This document shows, piece by piece, positions 16,913-27,112 of a DNA stretch of 58,551 nucleotides. This stretch comes from Cellulosimicrobium cellulans. Its GTDB lineage: Bacteria; Actinomycetota; Actinomycetes; Actinomycetales; Cellulomonadaceae. The DNA is taken from NCBI RefSeq assembly GCF_016921195.1, contig NZ_JAFGYF010000016.1, positions 1 to 58,551 of the forward strand. The letters run 5' to 3'. Numbering within the stretch: position 1 is the first letter of the stretch; the number at the start of each line of letters is the position of its first letter. The position numbers and the translations under genes were made by a program. The notes beneath the pieces were generated by a model that saw only the letters and a program-made list of their open reading frames with translations, was not told the DNA's origin and did no database searches.

Positions 16913-19900
16913 TCAGTCCTCGCCGTAGAAGACGCGCTCCATGACGGTCCGGGCACGCCGCGCGGTCCGCAGGAAGTGCTCCTCGAGCTCGGCGCCCGTG
17001 CCGACGTCCGGAAGGTCGAGCACGCGCGCGAGACCGTTGAGGGCGAACCGGTCGTGCGGGAGCACGTCCACGGTCGTGCCGGTCGTCCGGCCGGACCAGA
17101 GCACGAGGGCGCTGCGCAGGCGGGAGGCGAGATGCCACGCCTCGCCGAGCACCGCGGCGTCGTCGGTGTCGACGAGGCCCGCCGCGACGGCGGCCCCGAG
17201 CGCGTCCACCGTCGAGGTCGTCCGCAGCCCGGCCACGTCGTGGGCATGCTGGAGCTGGAGGAGCTGGACGGTCCACTCGACGTCGGACACTCCTCCGCGG
17301 CCGAGCTTGAGGTGGCGCGACGCCTCGACGCCGCGCGGCAACCGCTCGGACTCGACGCGCGCCTTGATGCGCCGCACCTCGCGCACCTCCGCGTGGTCGA
17401 GGCCGCCCTGCGGGTAGCGCCGACCGTCGACGACCCGGGTGAACGCCTCGCCGAGACCGTCGAGGTCACCCGCGACCGGACGCGCGCGCAGGAGCGCCTG
17501 CGCCTCCCAGACGCTCGACCACCGCTCGTAGTACTCCGTGTACGAGGCGAGCGAGCGCACGAGCGGGCCGTTGCGCCCCTCGGGCCGCAGGTCGGCGTCG
17601 ACCGGGAGCGTGGGCTCCGGTCCGACGGCGGACAGGAGCTGGCGCAGCCGCGTCGCCACCGCGAGCGCGTACGCCTGGGCGTCGGCGCCCTCGGCGCCGG
17701 GCGCGGGGTCGTGCACGAACATCACGTCGGCGTCCGAGCCGTAGCCCATCTCACGCCCGCCGAGGCGACCCATCGCGACGACGAGCAGACGCGCCGGGGC
17801 GGAGCCGGGGTCCTGGGCGTCGTACCCGAGCTCGCCGCGCGCGACGAACTCCGCGACGCGGAGCGCACCCGCGAGCACGACGTCCGCGGCGTCGGAGATG
17901 CTCCGAGCGGCGTCGACCGCGTCGACGACGCCCAGCAGCTCGGCGGCACCGGTGCGCGCGAGCTCGCGGCGGCGCACCGCGCGCAGGCTCACCGTGGCGG
18001 GCTCGACCTCGTCGGCACGCGTGAGGATGGCGTCGGTCTCGGACGTGAGCCGCTGGATGCCGCGCGGTGCGAGGTCGGCGTCGTCCGCGAGCCACCGGAC
18101 GGACTCGGGCGACCGGGCGAGGGCGTCCGCCATGTAGCGGGAGTTCGAGAGCAGGTGCGCGAGCCGCTGCGCCGCGGAGCCGGAGTCGCGCAGCAGCTTG
18201 AGGTACCAGTGGGTCGCGCCGAGCGTCTCGGAGAGCGTGCGGAACGCGAGCAGGCCGGCGTCGGGGTCCGCGCCCTCGGCGAACCAGCCGAGCATGACCG
18301 GCAGGAGCTGGCGCTGGATCGCCGCGCGCCGGCTCACGCCCTCGGTGAGCGCGGTGACGTGGCGCATCGCGCCCGCGGGGTCGCGGTAGCCGATCGCCGC
18401 GAAGCGTGCCTTCGCGGCCTCCGGCGCGAGGCTCACCTCGTCCGGGGAGAGCTGCGCGACGGCGGGCAGGAGCGGGCGGTAGAAGATCTCCTCGTGCAGG
18501 CCCCGCACCTCGCGGCGCGTCGCGCGCCAGCGCTCGGTGAGGCCCTCGGCGCCCTCGGCGCGCATGCCGAGCGAGCGCGCGAGACGGCGCAGCTCGTCCT
18601 CGGCGGTCGGCACGAGGTGGGTGCGCCGGAGCCGGAAGAGCTGGATGCGGTGCTCGAGCGAGCGCAGGAACCGGTAGCAGACGCCGAGCCGGGCCGCGTG
18701 CTCGCGGCCCACGTACCCGGCCGCGGCGAGCTCGGCGAGCGCCGTGAGAGTCCCACGGCTGCGGATCGACTCGTCCGCCCGGCCGTGCACGAGCTGGAGG
18801 AGCTGGACGGTGAACTCGACGTCGCGCAGGCCGCCCTTGCCGAGCTTGAGCTGGCGGTCGGCCTCGGCCACGGGCACGTGGTCCTCGACGCGCCGGCGCA
18901 TCGCCTGGGAGTCCTCGACGAAGTTCTCGCGGCCCGCGGCGGACCACACGAACGGGGCGATCGCCTCCTCGTACGCGCGACCCAGGTCCCGGTCCCCCGC
19001 GACCGTGCGCGCCTTGAGCAGCGCCTGGAACTCCCAGGTCTTGGCCCAGCGCTCGTAGTACGCGACGTGGCTCGCGAGCGTGCGCACGAGCGGGCCCTGC
19101 TTGCCCTCGGGGCGCAGCGCGGCGTCGACCTGCCACAGCGCGGGCTCGCCCGACGTGCCCCAGCACACGCGCGCCAGCCCCGTCGCGAGCCGCGCACCCA
19201 CGCTCGTCGCGTACGCCTCGTCGTACCCCTCGACGGGCTCGACCACGTAGACGACGTCGACGTCGGAGATGTAGTTGAGCTCGCGCGCCCCGCACTTGCC
19301 CATGCCGATGACGGCGAGCCGCACGCCAGCGCCCCGGTCGTCGAGCCCCGCGCGGGCGATCGCGAGCGCCCCCTCGAGCGCGGCGGCGGCGAGGTCCGCG
19401 AGCGCCGCCCCGACCGCGGGCATGCGGGTCAGCGGGTCGGTCACCGTGAGATCGGTCGCGGCGATGCGCAGGATCCGCTCCCGGTAGGCGCGGCGCAGCG
19501 CGTCGACGCGCTCCGGCCCGGCCTGGTCGACGACGGGCACGGCGGCCTCGGGATCCGCGCCGACGGCGCGCAGCAGCTCCGCCCGGACGTCGCGCACGTC
19601 CACGCCCGTCCCGGGCGTCGGGTCGGCGACGACCTCGAGCAGCTCGGGGCGACGCACGACGTCGTCGCCGAGCGCGACCGAGGCTCCGAGCACCGCCAGC
19701 AGGCGGTCGCGCGCCTCGCCGGGCAGCAGGGCGCGCCGAGCGAGCTCGGCGAGCGGGCCCCGCGCCTCGACGTCAGGACGCAGGGCGCCCGCGAGCCGTA
19801 CGACCTGGAGCAGCGCGAGGTCGGGGTCGGCCGCCGCCCCGAACGCGGCGAGCAGCTCGTCGTCGACGACGGACGCCGGGTCGACGCCACCCTCCGCGAC

Positions 19901-20062
19901 GACCGCTCCCTGGCCCCGCGCGCCGTCGAGCAGGAGCGCGAGGTCCGGGTCGGCGAGCAGGCTCGCGGAGCGCGAGATGTCGGCGAAGCCGACGCGCGCG
20001 AGCCGGCCGGTGAGCGTCGGCCGGCGGGAGCCGCCGGACCGACCGGACGTCGTCGCGCTCAC
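16913..20062 (-). CDS. glnE: Bifunctional glutamine synthetase adenylyltransferase/deadenylase GlnE
   Basis: 1049-residue enzyme that adds or removes AMP on glutamine synthetase. It has two nucleotidyltransferase-fold halves, each followed by a helical GlnD-type linker domain. The N-terminal half carries GARELNYISDVDVVYV and the C-terminal half GGREMGYGSDADVMFV. Both keep the paired acidic metal ligands (D-V-D and D-A-D), so both the removal and the addition activities look intact. The GTG start at 20062 overlaps the glnA2 stop by two bases, so the genes are translationally coupled. The likely target is Y402 of GlnA. Confidence 0.96.
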   Translation of the reverse strand: MSATTSGRSGGSRRPTLTGRLARVGFADISRSASLLADPDLALLLDGARGQGAVVAEGGVDPASVVDDELLAAFGAAADPDLALLQVVRLAGALRPDVEARGPLAELARRALLPGEARDRLLAVLGASVALGDDVVRRPELLEVVADPTPGTGVDVRDVRAELLRAVGADPEAAVPVVDQAGPERVDALRRAYRERILRIAATDLTVTDPLTRMPAVGAALADLAAAALEGALAIARAGLDDRGAGVRLAVIGMGKCGARELNYISDVDVVYVVEPVEGYDEAYATSVGARLATGLARVCWGTSGEPALWQVDAALRPEGKQGPLVRTLASHVAYYERWAKTWEFQALLKARTVAGDRDLGRAYEEAIAPFVWSAAGRENFVEDSQAMRRRVEDHVPVAEADRQLKLGKGGLRDVEFTVQLLQLVHGRADESIRSRGTLTALAELAAAGYVGREHAARLGVCYRFLRSLEHRIQLFRLRRTHLVPTAEDELRRLARSLGMRAEGAEGLTERWRATRREVRGLHEEIFYRPLLPAVAQLSPDEVSLAPEAAKARFAAIGYRDPAGAMRHVTALTEGVSRRAAIQRQLLPVMLGWFAEGADPDAGLLAFRTLSETLGATHWYLKLLRDSGSAAQRLAHLLSNSRYMADALARSPESVRWLADDADLAPRGIQRLTSETDAILTRADEVEPATVSLRAVRRRELARTGAAELLGVVDAVDAARSISDAADVVLAGALRVAEFVARGELGYDAQDPGSAPARLLVVAMGRLGGREMGYGSDADVMFVHDPAPGAEGADAQAYALAVATRLRQLLSAVGPEPTLPVDADLRPEGRNGPLVRSLASYTEYYERWSSVWEAQALLRARPVAGDLDGLGEAFTRVVDGRRYPQGGLDHAEVREVRRIKARVESERLPRGVEASRHLKLGRGGVSDVEWTVQLLQLQHAHDVAGLRTTSTVDALGAAVAAGLVDTDDAAVLGEAWHLASRLRSALVLWSGRTTGTTVDVLPHDRFALNGLARVLDLPDVGTGAELEEHFLRTARRARTVMERVFYGED

Positions 20063-21396
20063 AGGACCTGGAGGAACCGCTTCAGCTCGAACGGCGTGAC
20101 CTGCGCGCGGTAGCCGTCCCACTCCTGGCGCTTGTTGCGCAGCACGAAGTCGAAGACGTGCTCCCCGAGCGTCTCCGCCACGAGCTCCGACTTCTCCATG
20201 ACCGCGATCGCCTCGTCGAGCGACTGCGGGAGCGGCTTGATGCCCAGGGCACGACGCTCGGCGTCGGTGAGCTCCCAGACGTCGTCCTCGGTGGCCTCGG
20301 GGAGCTCGTAGCCCTCCTCGATGCCCTTGAGGCCCGCGGCGAGCATGACGGCGAACGCGAGGTACGGGTTCGTGGCCGAGTCGAGCGCGCGGTACTCGAC
20401 GCGGCTCGAGTTGCCCTTGCCCGGCTTGTACATGGGCACGCGCACGAGCGCGGAGCGGTTGTTGTGGCCCCAGCACACGTAGCTCGGCGCCTCGGCGCCG
20501 CCCCACAGGCGCTTGTAGGAGTTCACGTACTGGTTGGTGATCGCCGTGATCTCCGCGGCGTGGACCAGGAGACCCGCGATGAACTGGCGCGCCGTCTTGG
20601 ACAGCTCGAACTGGGCGCCGGGCTCGTGGAACGCGTTGCGGTCACCCTCGAAGAGCGACAGGTGCGTGTGCATGCCGGAGCCGGGGTGCTCGGCCATGGG
20701 CTTGGGCATGAACGAGGCGAACACGCCCTGCTCGAGCGCGACCTCCTTGACGACCGTGCGGAACGTCATGAGGTTGTCGGCCGTGGTCAGCGCGTCGGCG
20801 TAGCGCAGGTCGATCTCGTTCTGGCCGGGTCCCGCCTCGTGGTGGGAGAACTCGACCGAGATCCCCATGGACTCGAGCATCGTGATCGCGGCGCGGCGGA
20901 AGTCGTGCGTCGATCCCCGCGCGAGGTGGTCGAAGTACCCGCCCTGGTCGACCGGCACGAGGCCGTGCTCGGCGTCGGCCGGCTGGTTGAACAGGTAGAA
21001 CTCGACCTCGGGGTGCGTGTAGAACGTGAACCCCTTGTCGCTCGCCTTGGCGAGGGCGCGCTTGAGCACGTTGCGGCTGTCCGCGAGGGACGGCTCGCCG
21101 TCGGGGGTGAGGATGTCGCAGAACATGCGCGCGGTGCCGTGCCGCTCGCCGCGCCACGGGAGCACCTGGAACGTGGTGGGGTCCGGCTTGGCGATCATGT
21201 CGGCCTCGTACACGCGCGTGAGGCCCTCGATCGAGCTGCCGTCGAACCCGATGCCCTCGGCGAACGCCGACTCGAGCTCCGCCGGCGCGATCGCCACCGA
21301 CTTGAGCATGCCGAGCACGTCGGTGAACCAGAGCCGGATGAAGCGGATGTCGCGCTCCTCGACCGTGCGGAGCACGAACTCCTGCTGCCTGTCCAT
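20059..21396 (-). CDS. glnA2: Glutamine synthetase paralogue GlnA2
   Basis: 445-residue GSI-type protein matching mycobacterial GlnA2 in length and N-terminus (MDRQQEFVLRTVEERDIRF). It keeps the GS hallmarks FDGSSIEG, HPEVEFYLF, PKPMAEHPGSGMHTH and NNRSALVRVP. The adenylylation tyrosine is replaced by W374 (DDVWELTD), so it cannot be controlled by the GlnE encoded next to it. GlnA2 may be a true glutamine synthetase or a specialised glutamylation enzyme. ATG at 21396 is chosen over 21405 to match the family start; CAGGAT lies 7 bases upstream, a near-consensus leaderless -10. Confidence 0.94.
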   Translation of the reverse strand: MDRQQEFVLRTVEERDIRFIRLWFTDVLGMLKSVAIAPAELESAFAEGIGFDGSSIEGLTRVYEADMIAKPDPTTFQVLPWRGERHGTARMFCDILTPDGEPSLADSRNVLKRALAKASDKGFTFYTHPEVEFYLFNQPADAEHGLVPVDQGGYFDHLARGSTHDFRRAAITMLESMGISVEFSHHEAGPGQNEIDLRYADALTTADNLMTFRTVVKEVALEQGVFASFMPKPMAEHPGSGMHTHLSLFEGDRNAFHEPGAQFELSKTARQFIAGLLVHAAEITAITNQYVNSYKRLWGGAEAPSYVCWGHNNRSALVRVPMYKPGKGNSSRVEYRALDSATNPYLAFAVMLAAGLKGIEEGYELPEATEDDVWELTDAERRALGIKPLPQSLDEAIAVMEKSELVAETLGEHVFDFVLRNKRQEWDGYRAQVTPFELKRFLQVL

Positions 21397-21501
21397 GCGG
21401 TACATCCTGCCTGATCCGTGTGACGAACGGGTGACACGGTCGTGTGGCGGACGTCGCGCGTCGGGACGGGCCCCCGGACCGGCCGCGACGCCCCGCTCGT
21501 C

Positions 21502-21507
21502 TAGGCT
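21502..21507 (+). promoter_or_regulatory. Leaderless -10 element of nadE
   Basis: TAGGCT ends 6 bases before the nadE ATG, with no Shine-Dalgarno in between. Confidence 0.65.
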
Positions 21508-21513
21508 GGCGCC

Positions 21514-23217
21514 ATGGCTGATCTGCGCGTCGCGCTGGCACAGGTCGACACGTGCGTGGGGGACCTCGACGGCAACGCCGCCCTCGTCCTCGAGCGCACC
21601 CGGGAGGCCGCGACGGCGGGCGCGCAGCTCGTCGCGTTCCCGGAGATGACCCTCACCGGCTACCCGATCGAGGACCTCGCCCTGCGCGCGTCGTTCCGCC
21701 GCGCGGCGTGGGACGCCGCCGCGGACATCGCGGCGCGGCTCGCCGCCGACGGCCTGGGCGGGATCACCGTGGTGCTCGGCACCGTCGGGACCTCGGGCGC
21801 CCCGCGCGGCGCGGGCGCGGCGGAGCGCGAGGCCTCGGGCTCGCCCGCGGACCTCCCGACGAACCGTGCGGTCGTGCTACGCGACGGCGTCGTGCAGGCC
21901 GCGTACGACAAGCACCACCTGCCCAACTACGGCGTGTTCGACGAGTTCCGCATCTTCGCGCCGGGCGAGACCACGACGGTCGTCGAGGTCGAGGGCCGCC
22001 GCGTGGGCATCGCGATCTGCGAGGACATCTGGCAGGACGGCGGCCCGGTCGCCGAGATGGCGACGCTCGACGAGGCGGGGAACGGGCTCGACCTGCTGCT
22101 CGTGCTCAACGGCTCCCCGTACGAGGAGGGCAAGGGCCACGTCCGCACCGACCTCGCAGCGCGGCGCGCGCGCGAGGTGAGCGCCCCCGTCGCGTACGTC
22201 AACCTCGTCGGCGGCCAGGACGACCTCGTGTTCGACGGCGGCTCGTTCGTCACCGACGCGACGGGCGCCGTCGTGGCGGCCTCCCCGCAGTTCGTCGAGG
22301 ACCTGCTCGTGTGGGACCTGCCGGCCGACGGCGCGCCGCGCGGCCCGCGCGCGCCCGAGCTGCACCCCGACGAGGAGGTCTACCGCGCGTGCGTCACGGG
22401 CCTCGCCGGGTACGTGCGCAAGAACGGCTTCCGGTCCGTGATCCTCGGCGTCTCGGGCGGCATCGACTCCGCGCTCACCGCGGCGATCGCCGCCGACGCG
22501 ATCGGCGGCGAGAACGTCGTCGGCGTCTCGATGCCCTCGCAGTACTCGTCCGACCACAGCAAGGACGACGCCGCGGACCTCGCCAAGCGGCTCGGCGCCG
22601 ACTACCGCGTCCAGCCCATCGCGCCGATGGTCGAGGCGTTCCAGGGCGAGCTCGCGCTCGAGGGCGTCGCCGAGGAGAACCTCCAGGCGCGCGTGCGCGG
22701 CGTGATCCTCATGGCGATCTCCAACCGCGAGGGCCACCTCGTCATCGCGCCCGGCAACAAGTCCGAGCTCGCGACGGGGTACGCGACGATCTACGACGCC
22801 GGCAGCATCGGCGGCTTCGCGCCACTCAAGGACGTCGACAAGTCGCGCGTGTGGCAGCTCGCGCGCTGGCGCAACGACCAGGCGGTCGACCGGGGCGAGA
22901 TCCCGCCGATCCCCGAGTCGTCCATCACCAAGCCGCCGTCGGCGGAGCTGCGCCCGGGCCAGACCGACCAGGACTCGCTGCCCCCCTACGATCTCCTCGA
23001 CGAGGTGCTCGACGCCTACATCGAGCATGCCGAGGGCCGAGCCGAGCTGCTCGCGCGCGGGTTCGACCCCGAGGTCGTCGACAAGGTGGTCACGCTCGTC
23101 GACCGCGCCGAGTGGAAGCGTCGTCAGTACCCGCCGGGCCCCAAGGTCACCGCCCTCGCGTTCGGCCGCGACCGTCGCCTGCCCATCACCAACCGCTGGC
23201 GCGAGCCGCTCGACTGA
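21514..23217 (+). CDS. nadE: Glutamine-dependent NAD+ synthetase
   Basis: 567-residue two-domain enzyme making NAD+ from nicotinate adenine dinucleotide with ammonia from glutamine. The N-terminal nitrilase-type glutaminase has the catalytic triad E44 ([11 protein letters not shown]), K133 (DKHHLPNYG) and C169 (AICEDIW). The C-terminal synthetase has the ATP PP-loop SGGIDS at 314-319. At 567 residues it is shorter than the roughly 680-residue mycobacterial enzyme and closer to the compact form. The start follows a leaderless-type promoter. panB follows after 58 bases. Confidence 0.96.
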   Translation: MADLRVALAQVDTCVGDLDGNAALVLERTREAATAGAQLVAFPEMTLTGYPIEDLALRASFRRAAWDAAADIAARLAADGLGGITVVLGTVGTSGAPRGAGAAEREASGSPADLPTNRAVVLRDGVVQAAYDKHHLPNYGVFDEFRIFAPGETTTVVEVEGRRVGIAICEDIWQDGGPVAEMATLDEAGNGLDLLLVLNGSPYEEGKGHVRTDLAARRAREVSAPVAYVNLVGGQDDLVFDGGSFVTDATGAVVAASPQFVEDLLVWDLPADGAPRGPRAPELHPDEEVYRACVTGLAGYVRKNGFRSVILGVSGGIDSALTAAIAADAIGGENVVGVSMPSQYSSDHSKDDAADLAKRLGADYRVQPIAPMVEAFQGELALEGVAEENLQARVRGVILMAISNREGHLVIAPGNKSELATGYATIYDAGSIGGFAPLKDVDKSRVWQLARWRNDQAVDRGEIPPIPESSITKPPSAELRPGQTDQDSLPPYDLLDEVLDAYIEHAEGRAELLARGFDPEVVDKVVTLVDRAEWKRRQYPPGPKVTALAFGRDRRLPITNRWREPLD

Positions 23218-23275
23218 CGCCGCCGGCCACCCCGCGCGCCGTCCGACCCGTACCCCGCACCCAGGAAAGGCCGTC

Positions 23276-24124
23276 ATGTCTGCTCACACCGCACCCGAGC
23301 CCGCCCCCGCAGGCGGCACGGGATCGCGCCGCGTCCGCGTGCACCACCTCGCCGAGGCGAAGGCGCGCGGCGAGAAGATCACGATGCTCACGGCGTACGA
23401 CGCGGTGACCGCGCGCATCTTCGACGACGCCGGGATCGACATGCTGCTGGTCGGCGACTCGATCGGCAACACGATGCACGGGCACGCGACGACGCTCCCG
23501 GTCACGGTCGACGACCTGATCCCCCCGGCCCGCGCCGTCGCGCGCGCCGCGCGGCGCGCGTTCACGGTCGTCGACCTGCCCTTCGGCTCGTACGAGGCGA
23601 GCGCGGAGCAGGCGCTCGCCACGGGCGTCCGGTTCCTCAAGGAGACCGGCGTGAACGCGGTCAAGCTCGAGGGCGGGCGCCGCATCGCCGCGCAGATCCG
23701 CGCGCTGACCGACGCGGGCATCCCCGTCGTGGGCCACCTCGGCTTCACGCCCCAGTCCGAGAACGCGCTCGGCGGGCCCCGTGTCCAGGGCCGGGGCGAC
23801 GACGCCGCGGAGCGCCTCAGCGAGGACGCGCTCGCGGTCGCCGAGGCGGGCGCGGTCGCCGTCGTGCTCGAGATGGTGCCGGTCGAGGTCGCCGCGCGGA
23901 TCACCGAGATCCTGCGCATCCCCACGATCGGCATCGGCGCGGGCGCCGCGTGCGACGGCCAGGTGCTCGTCTGGACGGACATGGCCGGCATGACGGACTG
24001 GTCGCCGCGCTTCGCCAAGCGGTACGCCGAGGTCGGCGCCGCGCTCGGCCAGGCCGCCGCCGACTACGCCGCGGACGTGCGCGGCGGGACGTTCCCCGAC
24101 GAGGCGCACAGCTTCGCGCGCTGA
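23276..24124 (+). CDS. panB: 3-methyl-2-oxobutanoate hydroxymethyltransferase
   Basis: 282-residue first enzyme of pantothenate synthesis, transferring a hydroxymethyl group from methylene-tetrahydrofolate to 2-oxoisovalerate. The beta/alpha barrel shows the family blocks [29 protein letters not shown] (metal-binding aspartate), [18 protein letters not shown] and [15 protein letters not shown]. The ATG at 23276 has AGGAAAGG upstream. No panC or panD is adjacent. It may be co-transcribed with nadE, which would link two cofactor pathways. Confidence 0.96.
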   Translation: MSAHTAPEPAPAGGTGSRRVRVHHLAEAKARGEKITMLTAYDAVTARIFDDAGIDMLLVGDSIGNTMHGHATTLPVTVDDLIPPARAVARAARRAFTVVDLPFGSYEASAEQALATGVRFLKETGVNAVKLEGGRRIAAQIRALTDAGIPVVGHLGFTPQSENALGGPRVQGRGDDAAERLSEDALAVAEAGAVAVVLEMVPVEVAARITEILRIPTIGIGAGAACDGQVLVWTDMAGMTDWSPRFAKRYAEVGAALGQAAADYAADVRGGTFPDEAHSFAR

Positions 24125-24125
24125 C

Positions 24126-24141
24126 CTCCCGCGGCCGGGAG
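24126..24141. terminator. Short hairpin between panB and the amidase gene
   Basis: CTCCCG/CGGGAG, 6-bp stem with 4-base loop, in the 26-base gap between convergent genes. Weak on its own. Confidence 0.4.
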
Positions 24142-24150
24142 CGGCGGCGC

Positions 24151-25068
24151 TCAGCCGGCGTCCGCTCCGCCGTCGGCCACCCAGGCGGCGAGGCCCGCGG
24201 CGAGGGCGTCGGCGTAGCGCTGACGACCCTCCTCGGACTCCATGACAGCGGCCTCGTCGGGGTTGCGCATCTCCCCCAGCTCGAGCATGACCGCGGGGCG
24301 CTCGGCGTGGTTGAGCGTCGCGAGGTCGGCGCGCCGCTGGATCGGGCCGTCGTCCCCGGCGACCGACGACGACGGAGCGAACCCGGCCTCGGTCAGCGCC
24401 GCCACGAGCTCGTGGGCGAGCGCGACGCTGGGCGTGCCCTGGGCCTCGACGACGGGCGGGTCCGAGACGATCGCGAAGAACCCGTGCGCGCTCCGGTCCT
24501 CCGTGCCGTTGGCGTGGATCGAGACGAGGACGTCGGCGTCGTTCTCCTGGGGGAAGCGACCCCGCGCGTCGACGCACGGACCCACGCCCGCGTCGTCGGG
24601 ACGCGTGAGCACGACGACGGCGCCGAGCTCGGTGAGCCCCTCCGCGAGGCGGCTGCTCACGTCCCACGTGAACGCGTGCTCCGGGTAGCCCGCGTCCGTG
24701 GACGCGCCCACGGTGTTGCACGCCTTGGTGTCGCCCCGCCCGTCGGGGACGGGCGCGTTGACCGTGAGCGGGTTCGCCCCGTTGCCGCCGTTGTGCCCGG
24801 GGTCGACGGCGACCGTGACGCCCGCGAGCGGGGGCGGCGGCCCGGTCTCCGTGACGGTCGGGGCCGGGGACGCGGTCGTCGCCTCCGGTGCGGGGGTCGA
24901 GGCGAAGGCCTCGTCGGACGGGGTGACCGTCGTCGGGCCCGCACCGGACCCCGCCCGGACCTGGAGCGCGACGAGGAACGTCAGCGCGCCGACGGCGAGC
25001 CCTGCGAGGAGCAGGCCGAGGCGTCCCGACCAGACGCGTCGCGGGCCGGGCGGAGGGGCGTGGGTCAC
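24151..25068 (-). CDS. N-acetylmuramoyl-L-alanine amidase (Amidase_3)
   Basis: 305-residue membrane-anchored or secreted zinc amidase cleaving the bond between muramic acid and the stem peptide. One hydrophobic segment (about 17-36) is followed by a Thr/Pro-rich linker (40-80). The catalytic domain has zinc ligands H92 (DPGHNGG), E130 (YPEHAF) and H185 (SIHANG), with the catalytic glutamate E263 in MLELGEMRN. GTG at 25068 overlaps the stop of the upstream small gene by two bases, so the pair is coupled. Probably a cell-wall remodelling enzyme for division or spore-like processes. Confidence 0.9.
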   Translation of the reverse strand: MTHAPPPGPRRVWSGRLGLLLAGLAVGALTFLVALQVRAGSGAGPTTVTPSDEAFASTPAPEATTASPAPTVTETGPPPPLAGVTVAVDPGHNGGNGANPLTVNAPVPDGRGDTKACNTVGASTDAGYPEHAFTWDVSSRLAEGLTELGAVVVLTRPDDAGVGPCVDARGRFPQENDADVLVSIHANGTEDRSAHGFFAIVSDPPVVEAQGTPSVALAHELVAALTEAGFAPSSSVAGDDGPIQRRADLATLNHAERPAVMLELGEMRNPDEAAVMESEEGRQRYADALAAGLAAWVADGGADAG

Positions 25069-25286
25069 TCGCCGCGCTCGCGGTGGTCTTCCTCGTCCCA
25101 CGCGTCGGACCGCTCGCGCGCGGTCTCCAGCGCCTTCTGCGCGGCCTCACGGGTCGGGTACGGGCCCATGCGGTGCGACCACGAGCCGCTTGGGCCGCGG
25201 TGCACCTCCCCCGTGCGGGTGTCGAAGTAGTACTCGTCCTCGGCCGCGGGCTCGCCGTCGTCGGTGAAGCGTGATCCGGTGCTCAT
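25065..25286 (-). CDS. Small SPOR-like protein
   Basis: 73-residue acidic protein. It has EYYFDTRTGEVHRGP, then MGPYPTREAAQKALETARER, which resembles the last half of a SPOR peptidoglycan-binding repeat. Such short actinobacterial proteins are often annotated only as hypothetical. GGGGAGG lies 8 bases before the ATG. It is the first gene of a pair with the amidase, and the stop/start overlap suggests equal production. I infer that it is a cytoplasmic or wall-associated partner; there is no signal peptide. Confidence 0.75.
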   Translation of the reverse strand: MSTGSRFTDDGEPAAEDEYYFDTRTGEVHRGPSGSWSHRMGPYPTREAAQKALETARERSDAWDEEDHRERGE

Positions 25287-25341
25287 GAACCGATCCTCCC
25301 CCATCTCGGCCCGCCCGGCCGTCCACGACGCCGCACGTTCG

Positions 25342-25347
25342 TAGACT
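25342..25347 (+). promoter_or_regulatory. Leaderless -10 element of map
   Basis: TAGACT ends 7 bases before the map ATG. Confidence 0.6.
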
Positions 25348-25354
25348 GGCCGCC

Positions 25355-26266
25355 ATGAGCCCCACCCCGTCCCCGACCTCGCCCGACGCCGTCGCTCCCC
25401 CGCCCTGGGGGCGTCGCGGGCCGCTCGTGCCCGGCGTCGTCGGACCGCCGCGCGCGGTTCCGGCCTCGATCGAGCGTCCCGAGTACGTCGGGCGACCCGG
25501 CCCACGGCCGTTCACCGGGAGCGAGGTCAACGACACGGAGACGATCGAGCGGATCCGTGCCGCGTCGCGCGTCGCGGCGCAGGCGCTCGTGGAGGTCGGG
25601 CGGCACGTCGCGCCGGGCGTGACGACCGACGAGCTCGACCGCGTCGGGCACGAGTTCCTCCTCGACCGCGGCGCGTACCCGTCGACCCTGGGCTACCGCG
25701 GGTTCCCCAAGTCGCTGTGCACGTCGCTCAACGAGGTCGTGTGCCACGGGATCCCCGACTCGACCGCGCTCGTCGAGGGCGACATCGTCAACGTCGACAT
25801 CACCGCGTACGTCGGCGGCGTCCACGGCGACACCAACGCGACGTTCACGGTCGGCGAGGTCGACGAGGAGTCCGCGCTGCTCGTCGAGCGCACGCGCGAG
25901 GCGCTCGCCCGCGGGATCAAGGCCGTCGCCCCCGGCCGCCAGATCAACGTGGTCGGCCGCGTCATCGAGCGCTACGCGGCCCGGTTCGGGTACGGGGTCG
26001 TGCGCGAGTACACGGGGCACGGCGTCGGGCGCGCGTTCCACTCGGGCCTCGTCGTGCCCCACTACGACGCCGCGCCCGACCACGCGACGGTCATCGAGCC
26101 CGGGATGGTCTTCACCATCGAGCCCATGCTCACGCTCGGGACGTCCGAGTGGCGGATGTGGGACGACGGGTGGACGGTAGTCACCGCGGACGCCTCGCGG
26201 ACCGCGCAGTTCGAGCACACGCTGCTGGTGACCGACGACGGAGCGGAGATCCTCACACTGCCATGA
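25355..26266 (+). CDS. map: Type I methionine aminopeptidase
   Basis: 303-residue dinuclear-metal enzyme removing the initiator methionine. Metal and catalytic residues lie in VCHGIPDS (His), [17 protein letters not shown] (two Asp), [11 protein letters not shown] (two His), TIEPM and FEHTLLV (two Glu). The first 40 residues are a proline-rich extension (PPPW and PxxP patterns). Such extensions mark the 1c subtype known from Mycobacterium, thought to help ribosome docking. The stop overlaps the ppgK start in ATGA, so the pair is translationally coupled. Confidence 0.96.
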   Translation: MSPTPSPTSPDAVAPPPWGRRGPLVPGVVGPPRAVPASIERPEYVGRPGPRPFTGSEVNDTETIERIRAASRVAAQALVEVGRHVAPGVTTDELDRVGHEFLLDRGAYPSTLGYRGFPKSLCTSLNEVVCHGIPDSTALVEGDIVNVDITAYVGGVHGDTNATFTVGEVDEESALLVERTREALARGIKAVAPGRQINVVGRVIERYAARFGYGVVREYTGHGVGRAFHSGLVVPHYDAAPDHATVIEPGMVFTIEPMLTLGTSEWRMWDDGWTVVTADASRTAQFEHTLLVTDDGAEILTLP

Positions 26267-27060
26267 ACGTTCACCAGGACTCTCACGCCGCGCCCCCGGC
26301 GCAGATCGACCGCCCCCGCACCGCGTTCGGCATCGACGTCGGCGGCAGCGGCATCAAGGGCGCTCCCGTCGACCTCGCCACCGGCGAGTTCGCGCAGGAG
26401 CGCCACCGGATCCCGACGCCGCAGCCGTCGACGCCCCAGGCCGTCGCCGAGGTGATCGCCGAGCTCGTGGGCGAGTACGACCTCCCGCCGGACGTGCCGA
26501 TCGGCGTCGCGTTTCCCGCGCCGCTGCAGCACGGCGTCGTCCGGTTCATCGCGAACCTCGACAAGTCGTGGACCGGAGTCGACCTCCCGGCCCTCGTGGC
26601 GCGCGAGACCGGGCGTCACGTCGTCGCGGTGAACGACGCGGACGCCGCCGGGGTCGGCGAGGTCCGGTACGGCGCCGCCCGCGAGGCGGACGGGGTCGTG
26701 CTCGTCGCGACGCTCGGGACCGGCATCGGCAGCGCGATCCTCGTCGAGGGCCACCTGCTGCCGAACACCGAGCTCGGGCACCTCGAGATCGACGGGTACG
26801 ACGCCGAGACGCGCGCGTCCGACGCCGCGCGCGACCGCGAGGACCTGGACTGGGCGCAGTGGGCCGAGCGGCTGCAGCGCTACTTCGGTGTGGTGGAGGA
26901 CCTGTTCTCGCCCGACCTCATCGTCGTGGGCGGAGGCGTGAGCAAGAAGCACGAGCACTTCCTGCCGCTGCTGCACCTGCGGGCCCCGATCGTCCCGGCC
27001 CGGCTCCGCAACGCCGCCGGCATCGTGGGCGCGGCGTCGCTCGCGGCGGACGCGCGCTGA
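26263..27060 (+). CDS. ppgK: Polyphosphate glucokinase
   Basis: 265-residue ROK-type kinase phosphorylating glucose with inorganic polyphosphate or ATP. It has the phosphate motif [17 protein letters not shown] near residue 22, [11 protein letters not shown], and the C-terminal [16 protein letters not shown]. All are diagnostic for actinobacterial PpgK. The N-terminus has a short polar extension. ATG overlaps the map stop by four bases. A GC hairpin (27061-27078) directly follows. Confidence 0.95.
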   Translation: MNVHQDSHAAPPAQIDRPRTAFGIDVGGSGIKGAPVDLATGEFAQERHRIPTPQPSTPQAVAEVIAELVGEYDLPPDVPIGVAFPAPLQHGVVRFIANLDKSWTGVDLPALVARETGRHVVAVNDADAAGVGEVRYGAAREADGVVLVATLGTGIGSAILVEGHLLPNTELGHLEIDGYDAETRASDAARDREDLDWAQWAERLQRYFGVVEDLFSPDLIVVGGGVSKKHEHFLPLLHLRAPIVPARLRNAAGIVGAASLAADAR

Positions 27061-27078
27061 CCGGCGCGGGCGCGCCGG
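27061..27078. terminator. Hairpin after ppgK
   Basis: 7-bp stem CCGGCGC/GCGCCGG with 4-base loop, immediately after the ppgK stop and between convergent genes. Confidence 0.55.
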
Positions 27079-27112
27079 GCGGCCGCCCCGCCGTCGGACC
27101 CCCGACCGGAGG

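Noticed and set aside
16913-21396. glnE and glnA2 as a laterally acquired block
   Set aside because: Codon use, GC content and the family arrangement are those of the actinobacterial core.
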